Below are positions 1 to 5,461 of a DNA stretch of 7,221 nucleotides, in pieces. A program made the position numbers and the translations under genes. Every line of letters begins with the position of its first letter. The stretch's first letter is position 1. The stretch is from Pseudomonadota bacterium (lineage in GTDB: Bacteria > Cyanobacteriota > Vampirovibrionia > LMEP-6097): positions 1-7,221 of the forward strand of contig RFQS01000117.1 of NCBI GenBank assembly GCA_009924885.1. The letters are read 5' to 3'. The notes under the pieces were generated by a model, which saw nothing but the letters and a program-made list of their open reading frames with translations, was not told where the DNA came from and ran no database searches.

Positions 1-2
1 GG

Positions 3-809
3 CGCTGGTGCCGGCGCAATCCGCGCGTCGCGGCACTCACCGCGGCGGTCGCAGGGCTGCTCGTCACCGTGGCCCCGGTGGGCTTCGTCGGCTGGGCCGT
101 GACGAAGGACGTGAAGGTCGGCATCGGCGTCACCCAGGTGCCGGGCACGCGCGAGTGGATCATGTCGTCGATGTGGCCGATGGGCGTCGACCGCAGCATG
201 GTCAACACCTTCATCCGACCGAGCTACAGCCCCGGCTTCATGTCCAACGGTGCGCTCTTTGACGGGAAGCTGTTCTATCAGGCGGGTGTCTACAACGGCA
301 TCGACGGCGGCGCGGCGGGTATCTTCCGCCAGGGTACGGCGATGGCATGGGCGGGCAACACGTGGTGGGAGCCGCTGGGCCCGTTCGGACTCGGCTATTC
401 CGACATGGAGCACCATGAGACGCCCGCCATCCGCATCGGCACGAGCGGTGTCTTCGCGAAGAGCCCCGCGCGCCTGATCGCGGACAGCCTCGCGTTCGCG
501 AATCCCGAGAACACGGTCGTGCGACTCTCGGACGGCACGCCGCTGGCCGAACCGGGAGCCCTCGGCCCGGACACCCGCGTGGATCGCTTCAACTACAACC
601 TCGCCACCGTCGACGCCGGCTGGAAGTACGCCGGCTGGGCGGTGAACTTCGAGTATTACTTCCGGCTCCTCGACGACTTCGTGGGTGTCGGCACCTTCGA
701 GCGGTCGAGCATCTACGACCACGGCGGCCTGGGATATCTGTCATGGTTTTGGCTAAAAGACCTGCCGTGCAAGATTCGGCGAAAGCGATATCGAGTTCTT
801 TCTCTATAA
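3..809 (+). CDS. Partial phosphate-selective-type porin, chimeric at the 3' end and probably at the 5' end
   Basis: The frame is open from the left edge; a GTG at 69 is the first conventional start but is unlikely to be native. From about base 96 (TKDVKVGIG) to about 726 (SSIYDHGG) the product resembles the middle and C-terminal part of phosphate-selective porin O/P-type outer-membrane beta-barrels: the VDRSMVN block, LFDGKLFYQAGVYNG, aromatic-rich alternating strands (WKYAGWAVNFEYYFR) and a late DHGG block. These proteins form trimeric outer-membrane channels. There is no signal peptide or N-terminal half. The residues before it (WCRRNPRVAALTAAVAGLL) instead look like the juxtamembrane and transmembrane stretch of planctomycete-type kinases. 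After about base 730 the composition falls to A+T-rich and the frame runs antisense to cinA until TAA at 807-809, so the last 25 or so codons are not porin. The family call is from residue patterns only; a different outer-membrane barrel family is possible. Confidence 0.55.
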   Translation, partial: RWCRRNPRVAALTAAVAGLLVTVAPVGFVGWAVTKDVKVGIGVTQVPGTREWIMSSMWPMGVDRSMVNTFIRPSYSPGFMSNGALFDGKLFYQAGVYNGIDGGAAGIFRQGTAMAWAGNTWWEPLGPFGLGYSDMEHHETPAIRIGTSGVFAKSPARLIADSLAFANPENTVVRLSDGTPLAEPGALGPDTRVDRFNYNLATVDAGWKYAGWAVNFEYYFRLLDDFVGVGTFERSSIYDHGGLGYLSWFWLKDLPCKIRRKRYRVLSL

Positions 810-1623
810 GATATTTAGCGAGAATAGTTGCTGTTGTATCTTCGTCATAGGCATAGATATACTTTTGCATTTTGTTTTCAACTTCATTGATAACTGGCTG
901 TATAAGTGTTTCAGCGGATTCTTTGGTTTTTGCTTTAGCTGTTATGCGTACATAACATTCTCCAAGATTAGCGTAGGGGGCTATGCTGGGGTTTACTCTG
1001 CTGAAGATCTCATCACCAAGTATTTCTGCCATGTGTGATTCACCGATATTGAAAAATTTTATTTTACGTGAAATTATTACAGATTCTAAATCTCTCTGTT
1101 GAAGCTCATTCTGAAGAAATGCCTTAACATGATGCTCGAACATATTTTTCATTTCAGAAGGAACGCCAGGAAAGGTTATTAATGTAGCTTCTCTATGTTG
1201 GAGTATAATTCCAGTGGCTGTGCCAGTTGGATTCGGGATTAACGTAGAACCTTCTGGGACTAAGGCTTGCCTGAAGTTAATCTCTGGAATGGGTCTATTA
1301 AAGGCTTGAAATTTATCTAAGAGTAACTGCCTTAATTCAGGACTCTCAAACAGTGGTCTCTGCGTAAAATCAGATATTACTTCATGGGTAATATCATCAC
1401 TAGTAGGCCCTAGCCCGCCAGTGATTATTATTAAATCTGAACGTGAGCAGGCAAGGTCTAAGCAGAGTTTTATGCGTTCAGGGTTATCACCCACTGTCGT
1501 ATGAAAATAAGTGCTGATACCGAGTGCGTTTAGTTCTTCCGAGAGATAACTAGCATTAGTATTCACTACATGACCGATTAATAATTCAGTGCCGATGGCG
1601 ATAATTTCAGCTTTTAAATTCAT
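589..1623 (-). CDS. cinA: CinA-family protein (MoCF-like domain plus start of NMN deamidase domain), 3' end replaced
   Basis: Starts at ATG 1623 with MNLKAEIIAIGTELLIG, the usual CinA N-terminus. Residues 1 to about 170 form the molybdopterin-binding-like domain, with GGLGPTSDDIT at 69-79 and FPGVPSEMKNMF at 151-162. A linker domain follows (about 175-265), then the start of the C-terminal domain with AESCTAG at 282-288 and TDIPG at 295-299. In characterised CinA proteins the N-terminal domain has ADP-ribose pyrophosphatase activity and the C-terminal domain deamidates NMN in pyridine nucleotide salvage. Family members are usually a little over 400 residues; here homology stops at residue 299 (base 727), followed by 45 arginine/serine-rich residues read antisense to the porin in G+C-rich DNA. 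So 727-1623 is real and 589-726 is a junction artefact. Most of the deamidase domain is missing. The gene follows its upstream neighbour after one base (TAA-T-ATG) with no clear Shine-Dalgarno sequence, suggesting translational coupling in one operon. Confidence 0.88.
   Translation of the reverse strand: MNLKAEIIAIGTELLIGHVVNTNASYLSEELNALGISTYFHTTVGDNPERIKLCLDLACSRSDLIIITGGLGPTSDDITHEVISDFTQRPLFESPELRQLLLDKFQAFNRPIPEINFRQALVPEGSTLIPNPTGTATGIILQHREATLITFPGVPSEMKNMFEHHVKAFLQNELQQRDLESVIISRKIKFFNIGESHMAEILGDEIFSRVNPSIAPYANLGECYVRITAKAKTKESAETLIQPVINEVENKMQKYIYAYDEDTTATILAKYLIEKELDIAFAESCTAGLLAKTMTDIPGRRGRRCSTARRCRHPRSRRGAGSNTRSSPPSRRTSSRRRRWRGCS
722..736. other. Composition break and probable chimeric junction
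   Basis: G+C content drops from about two-thirds to about one-third here. On the + strand, porin-like sequence is last recognisable at the DHGG codons ending at 726. On the - strand, CinA homology is last recognisable at TDIPG, whose Gly codon is 727-729. Both genes therefore lose their 3' ends at the same point, which is what a join of two unrelated molecules produces. No target-site duplication, inverted repeat, integrase or tRNA is visible. The exact base cannot be fixed, because a few bases could belong to either side. Confidence 0.8.
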
Positions 1624-1624
1624 A

Positions 1625-2692
1625 TTAATTTTGCAGGGCTAGAGTATGACCCTGTATTTTCTCATTAATTTGTCTAATTTCATTGCTAATAACTGTGCCT
1701 ACTTTCTTTAGTGTATCCTGTTTAGGGAGTTTTAAGCCGAGTGATCCAAAGCTTTTCTGTACCATTGGATATAAATTCTGTGGTAATTTTTTCGTCATCA
1801 TATCGCTATTAAAGAAATTACTCTTACTGTTTTTTGTTTCTTTGCTAGAAAGTGTTGCGTTAGCATTTGCTACGCCTAAAACAGATGAAACTAGACTGGC
1901 TGAGAGTTCTATTATGCGTTTATGATTGGGCAGAAGATTGCTTAGTAATTTTCTTACACCGAGTAATAGAGCTTCATTAAAACAGCTGAAATCCTGATTA
2001 GCTGTGAGTTTTAACTTATTTGCATAGGGATTTTTGGTTTTAATTTTGAGCATTAGGTCTGCAAGACTGTGCTTCGCACTGTAAGTCGCTAACATGGGTA
2101 AAGCTGGAATAAGCATGATGGCACTAGAGGCGAATTTAGATATTTTCCTTAAAGTCTCTGAAGTTTTAGGGATTGAGTTTTTAGTTCTGATATGGTCATA
2201 AGTACTAGCAGCTATTCCTAATACGGATAATCCCCTTACATAGGTTGCGATAATACGGTCTTCATTGTTCTCGAATTGTTTGTTAAGTGGTTTTTTGTCA
2301 TCCTCTATATGAAGACCTAATAGCTTAGCTCCTTTTAGCATTAGTCCTTTAATTGATTCAGGCATGCTCTTAGTTTTATTCGCTAATAATTCTTCAGCAC
2401 TATTGACTATATATATAAAATTATCACCTGAGAATTTTCCTTCAAGTAGCATAGAGGCTGTTCCAATAATCATTTCAAAAAGAGCTGTATTAGCAGTGAA
2501 ATTTTCCACTTTTAAAGCATTTTTCTCAAGATCTTGATGAATTTCTTTGAGTTTCGTTATTTCTGGAATAATACCTGCATCATTGATGAGTTGTTTAACT
2601 TGATTGATTCCTAGAGAGGCTGGATTAGCCTTTAATGGATTCTCAGTTAAAGGCTTTGCGATATTAAGGTTAGTGGTCGTTGCATTAAGCAA
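1625..2692 (-). CDS. Unrecognised helical protein, first gene of the cinA operon
   Basis: I do not recognise this 355-residue product. It is rich in Lys, Asn, Ser, Leu and Ala and looks mostly helical. Hydrophobic stretches lie near residues 71-84 (LFEMIIGTASMLLE), 153-163, 187-204 (FASSAIMLIPALPMLATY) and 262-280. Only the third could plausibly span a membrane, and no signal peptide is seen. The 284-295 region is Lys/Ser/Asn-rich and probably disordered. The given start is TTG at 2692, with no Shine-Dalgarno sequence upstream; the first internal Met is residue 74, which would lose a tenth of the frame or more. An in-frame ATG at 2731, preceded by AGAAGAG, is separated from this frame by one TAA at 2711-2713, so the true start is unresolved. 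Transcription probably begins near 2741 from a promoter overlapped by a Fur-type site. Its position one base before cinA suggests co-expression; function unknown. Confidence 0.7.
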   Translation of the reverse strand: MLNATTTNLNIAKPLTENPLKANPASLGINQVKQLINDAGIIPEITKLKEIHQDLEKNALKVENFTANTALFEMIIGTASMLLEGKFSGDNFIYIVNSAEELLANKTKSMPESIKGLMLKGAKLLGLHIEDDKKPLNKQFENNEDRIIATYVRGLSVLGIAASTYDHIRTKNSIPKTSETLRKISKFASSAIMLIPALPMLATYSAKHSLADLMLKIKTKNPYANKLKLTANQDFSCFNEALLLGVRKLLSNLLPNHKRIIELSASLVSSVLGVANANATLSSKETKNSKSNFFNSDMMTKKLPQNLYPMVQKSFGSLGLKLPKQDTLKKVGTVISNEIRQINEKIQGHTLALQN

Positions 2693-2715
2693 TGTTGTAG
2701 GTATCTGGGGTTAAA

Positions 2716-2730
2716 TGAGAATTATTCTCA
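2716..2730. promoter_or_regulatory. Fur-type operator 1
   Basis: TGAGAATTATTCTCA is a perfect 7-1-7 inverted repeat matching the classic Fur core TGATAATnATTATCA at 12 of 14 specified positions. The dyad extends three more bases each side (2713-2733). It lies about 10-25 bases downstream of the predicted leftward transcription start. In the RNA it could also fold as a 10-bp hairpin. Fur (iron) is the best match; a related metalloregulator is possible. Confidence 0.7.
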
Positions 2731-2747
2731 TTTCTCTTCTTGCTATT

Positions 2748-2777
2748 ATTCTAAGCCTTATTGAGAATAATTATCAA
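2748..2777 (-). promoter_or_regulatory. Sigma-70-type promoter for the unknown gene and cinA
   Basis: Read on the - strand, a -35 box TTGATA (2777-2772) is followed after 18 bases by TAGAAT (2753-2748), five of six matches to each consensus. Transcription would start near 2741, giving a leader of about 50 bases to the TTG start. The -35 box and spacer are covered by the Fur-type palindrome at 2762-2776, and the second palindrome falls just downstream of the start, so both are placed for repression. Inferred from sequence alone. Confidence 0.55.
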
Positions 2778-2791
2778 TAAAGAAATGATAA
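2761..2791 (+). promoter_or_regulatory. Weak candidate promoter for the nucleosidase gene
   Basis: A possible -35 TTGAGA (2761-2766) and -10 TGATAA (2786-2791) are separated by 19 bases, leaving about 23 bases of leader before ATG 2822. The spacing is long and the -10 box is poor, but it lies in the only upstream gap and overlaps operator 2. The exact elements are uncertain. Confidence 0.25.
2762..2776. promoter_or_regulatory. Fur-type operator 2
   Basis: TGAGAATAATTATCA matches the Fur 7-1-7 core TGATAATnATTATCA at 13 of 14 specified positions. The surrounding 23 bases (2758-2780) form an inverted repeat with one mismatched pair. It covers the -35 region of the leftward promoter and lies 46 bases from the centre of operator 1 and about 45 bases before the start codon of the rightward nucleosidase gene, so one protein could control both directions. 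Confidence 0.75.
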
Positions 2792-2821
2792 ATTTTAAAG
2801 TTTTAGTATTGACTAAGGTAT

Positions 2822-3529
2822 ATGATTCTTGTATGTTCAGCTTGGGAAGAGGAAACTAAGTATCTTGACTCATGTCAAGATAAGTTCAAAATTATTCAAT
2901 TAGACATCGGTTATCTTCAAGCTGCATTAAATTTGCAGAGATTTATTTTAAAGGACGGGGAGGTAAAAAATGGAACTGTCTGGCAGACCTCTATTCTGAG
3001 CGGCGGGTACTCGCCTTCAATAGAGAAGATTTATTTTATTGGCACTGCTGGATTGATTTCTGAAGCTGATATAAATTGGGATATGCCAGTATTTTCTGTA
3101 AATAAAGTATCTTTAAGCTTGCCACTTAGTCTTAAAAAGCAGGCTTATCTACCTAAGGCTTATCCCGAATTTATTTTAAAGACGAGTACTGAGCTGAATG
3201 TGGCGGATTGTATTTCTGCACTAGAGATTACAAGTAGCTCTGAGCTTAGTCTTGACATGGAGCGTTTAGTTTCTCTAGAAAATGGGGAGGACGGCGAAAA
3301 CGCAGAAATTCGAATTCCGCTACATGCTGATGATGGAGCTGTGTCTAAGCCTCTTCTAGAGAATATGGAGCTGTATGGCGTCGCACAAGTAGCAGCAGAG
3401 TTTAATATTCCATGTTCAGCTATTCTAGGAGTTACGAATAGAACTGATGCTTCTGCACATAAAGACTGGATTAGTAACCATAAAAGAGTTTCAAAGCTAC
3501 TTTGCGAGTACTTTTCAGACTTTCTGTAG
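2822..3529 (+). CDS. Nucleoside phosphorylase/nucleosidase-fold protein, possibly futalosine hydrolase-like
   Basis: A 235-residue protein of the PNP/UDP phosphorylase (MTA/SAH nucleosidase, futalosine hydrolase) superfamily. Evidence: an N-terminal beta strand MILVCSAWEEE, a GIG-like turn DIGYLQAA (28-35), the glycine loop YFIGTAGLI (71-79), and near the C-terminus ENMELYGVAQVAAEFNIPCSAILGVTNRT (180-208). E183 in the NME motif corresponds to the ribose-binding Glu. The catalytic position is Thr-Asn (N206), not the Ser-Asp of MTA/SAH nucleosidases; Asn here recalls futalosine hydrolases of menaquinone synthesis. That subfamily call is tentative and no other menaquinone gene is in view. Residues 137-176 look like an acidic, Ser-rich insertion. 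The start is firm: TGA lies in frame at 2810-2812 and the next Met is residue 146. AAGG at 2815-2818 is a close, weak ribosome site. Divergent from the unknown gene across two Fur-type sites; its end overlaps the convergent gene by 15 bases. Confidence 0.8.
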   Translation: MILVCSAWEEETKYLDSCQDKFKIIQLDIGYLQAALNLQRFILKDGEVKNGTVWQTSILSGGYSPSIEKIYFIGTAGLISEADINWDMPVFSVNKVSLSLPLSLKKQAYLPKAYPEFILKTSTELNVADCISALEITSSSELSLDMERLVSLENGEDGENAEIRIPLHADDGAVSKPLLENMELYGVAQVAAEFNIPCSAILGVTNRTDASAHKDWISNHKRVSKLLCEYFSDFL

Positions 3530-5410
3530 GCTCTTTTCTCTAATGAATTCTGCAAGCTTATAAGCTTGGTTGCGGATCTCTGGCACCGCCGTAGTTTCCC
3601 AGAGTTTACCTTTAAGAGCTGGTCCTAAAGTAAAAAGCACTTCTGAGGTTTTAGCGTCTTTGTCTATTAAAGCACCATCTGAGCTTGCTTCAAAACCAAG
3701 AGATAATGAATCTGGTTTAATAGTGCCGTCATTTAGAAGTTTACTTAATAGAGGATCTTCTATTTGACAAAAATCAAATTCTAAGCCAGAACAATTAAGA
3801 ACTTTTGACACTTTCAAGCTTTTAATTTGCTGATCTGCTTTGTTAATGTATGAGACCTCTACAGTCTTAGCTGATTCATTAATTTTATATTCAAGTATTT
3901 TACCTGAATAAACTTTAAGCTCAGCATCTGAGATCATCGAATGAAAAATCAAAGCTATTTCAGGAGCCATTCTGTGCCTGTGAATGTCCCAGAAATGCCT
4001 CAAGCGCTTCATGAATTTTTGTTTATTTATATCATTTAATCTCTGCCACAGAAGCTGCGTGTGAGGTCTAAGTTTATCTATAACCTGACGCCAGTTTTCT
4101 TTGTTACTCAGAGATCTTATTTTAGTTCTAATATCACGAAGTATATGAAGTAAGCTGAAATCAGCTTGTTTAGACTGTTCCAAGAGGGCATCATAATTAA
4201 TTTCAATCGGTTCCAAGTCCAGCTTATGAGTGTTAGGCAAAAGTCCATGACGAGAGAGTGTGTGTATAGTACCTTTATGACCTTTCATCTTTAGCTCAAT
4301 AGCCTTGTCTATCATGGTAAGCCCAGTGCCGATAAAGAGTAATTCGTCATCATCACTTAAATTTTTTAATGCTTCCTTTGACCAAGGGTCTTTAGCGTAG
4401 AATTTACTGGAGTAAAAGTCCTCATTCTCCACCTTAGGGTTTCTTGGGAAATAATTTCCTGTCGCTAAGATGATTTTATTAGCTTTGAATTTTTTACCAC
4501 TTTCTAAACTTATATTAGCTTCGTGATTATTTAAGCTATCAATATTTACAGCTTCATCATTAAGTCTAATGAATTTTATATTAGGCTTCTTATCAAGATT
4601 TGCTCTGTGTAAGATAGTTTCAAGATATTCACCGTAGAGCATTCTTGGCACAAATGTCTTAGCACCGATGTTTACATCACGTTTCTGCGCCCAGTTTAAA
4701 AAATGATTTGGATTATCTGGAAAAGCACTCATATTCCCAGCTGGAACGTTTAATAGATGAAATCTATTACTGGTGGAATAAGCAAAGCCACGAGAAAATC
4801 TTGGCGATCTGTCTATAAGAACGATACGAGTCGCTACTGTAAAATCACTACTCAGTAAGTGAGTCGCTAACAGAGTTCCACTAAAACCACCGCCAATAAT
4901 TGCAATCGTCTCTTTGTAATTATCATCAGCTAAAGTGGCATTAGTATTAAGACCTTTCAAGAATAAGGCTGTATCCTCTTTAAAGCTCAGCTCATTATTT
5001 TCAAAATTATTATCATAGAGGAAATTACTTTCGCTGTGATTGGCTTCTAAGGGAGGAGAGTAGATATTAATCGATACATATTTTTCATCAGATTCATTAT
5101 GAATCTCGTGCTCTAAGCCAGCTGGTAAAAATTCAACATCACCAGCTCTAAGCGTACCAGAGACTTCTGAACCATCGGGGTAATAGTTTTTATATTTAAT
5201 TTCACCAGAAAGAACTATAGTCATGGCATCAGAAACACCATGATTATGCCTAAGCGTGCCCTGTTCTGGTAACAAGCAGAGCATCAGGCTTTCAAAATTT
5301 TTAGACTTAACTACAAGATTTCTTGCGTATTTAAAATTTGAAAAATTTTTCAGATCACTTAAATTAATCTGAGTATATTTATTAAAATCGCTCAGGCTGC
5401 TCTCTTCCAT
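3515..5410 (-). CDS. Fusion: cysteine-dioxygenase-like cupin plus FAD/NAD(P)-binding protein
   Basis: A 631-residue two-part protein. Residues 25-125 form a cupin like those of cysteine dioxygenases and related small-molecule dioxygenases: H55-x-H57-G, a beta-rich core ending in LSGE (67-70), GDVEFLPAGLEHEIHN (90-105) with H101 or H104 as the last metal ligand, and VSINIYSPPLE (112-122). An acidic, Asn-rich linker (125-165) leads to a Rossmann FAD domain: IAIIGGGFSG (169-178), then GFAYSTSNRFHLLNVPAGNMSAFPDNPNHF (208-237), a strong signature of the FAD-NAD(P)-binding family with PF13454-type N-termini, LATGNY (315-320) and a second nucleotide motif FIGTGLTMID (359-368). It probably couples a flavin oxidoreductase to metal-dependent chemistry on a small, perhaps thiol, substrate; the substrate is unknown. 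ATG at 5410 has a weak TAGG site upstream. No signal peptide; cytosolic. It follows the AAA-ATPase gene by 51 bases and ends within the convergent nucleosidase gene. Confidence 0.88.
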   Translation of the reverse strand: MEESSLSDFNKYTQINLSDLKNFSNFKYARNLVVKSKNFESLMLCLLPEQGTLRHNHGVSDAMTIVLSGEIKYKNYYPDGSEVSGTLRAGDVEFLPAGLEHEIHNESDEKYVSINIYSPPLEANHSESNFLYDNNFENNELSFKEDTALFLKGLNTNATLADDNYKETIAIIGGGFSGTLLATHLLSSDFTVATRIVLIDRSPRFSRGFAYSTSNRFHLLNVPAGNMSAFPDNPNHFLNWAQKRDVNIGAKTFVPRMLYGEYLETILHRANLDKKPNIKFIRLNDEAVNIDSLNNHEANISLESGKKFKANKIILATGNYFPRNPKVENEDFYSSKFYAKDPWSKEALKNLSDDDELLFIGTGLTMIDKAIELKMKGHKGTIHTLSRHGLLPNTHKLDLEPIEINYDALLEQSKQADFSLLHILRDIRTKIRSLSNKENWRQVIDKLRPHTQLLWQRLNDINKQKFMKRLRHFWDIHRHRMAPEIALIFHSMISDAELKVYSGKILEYKINESAKTVEVSYINKADQQIKSLKVSKVLNCSGLEFDFCQIEDPLLSKLLNDGTIKPDSLSLGFEASSDGALIDKDAKTSEVLFTLGPALKGKLWETTAVPEIRNQAYKLAEFIREKSLQKV

Positions 5411-5434
5411 AAGCCTAGGATATCAAATTTTGTG

Positions 5435-5456
5435 AATACTTGAAAGGGTAAGTATT
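5435..5456 (-). terminator. Weak hairpin between two leftward genes
   Basis: AATACTT (5435-5441) and AAGTATT (5450-5456) form a 7-bp stem with an 8-base loop just after the TAG of the AAA-ATPase-like gene. Only two of the seven pairs are G-C and no T run follows on the - strand, so if it acts at all it would be an attenuating or RNA-end structure, not a strong terminator. Confidence 0.2.
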
Positions 5457-5461
5457 TATTA

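Noticed and set aside
8..262. Arg/Gly/His-rich + strand frame in the G+C-rich part
   Set aside because: It overlaps the porin frame, has the biased composition of an out-of-frame reading of G+C-rich DNA, and shows no family features. The frames at 250-477 and 395-592 fail for the same reason.
589..726. Arg/Ser-rich C-terminal tail on the CinA protein as a novel domain
   Set aside because: It lies in the G+C-rich DNA and is simply the antisense of porin codons beyond the composition break.
722..736. A genomic-island or transposon boundary
   Set aside because: No integrase, transposase, tRNA, terminal inverted repeat or target duplication is visible, and genes on both sides are cut, so a chimeric join is more likely.
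1683..1925. 80-codon + strand frame opposite the unknown gene
   Set aside because: It is antisense to a long continuous frame, is rich in Phe, Leu and Val as expected for the complement of A+T-rich coding DNA, and has no ribosome site.
3160..3555. 131-codon - strand frame opposite the nucleosidase
   Set aside because: It is antisense to a gene with recognisable family motifs and its own product is Ser-rich without a pattern. The frames at 3570-3767 and 6306-6518 are similar shadows.
3553..3568. Perfect 16-base palindrome CAAGCTTATAAGCTTG
   Set aside because: It lies inside the coding end of the cupin-FAD gene, has no loop or T run for a terminator, and is not at a promoter; probably chance from Lys/Leu/Tyr codons.
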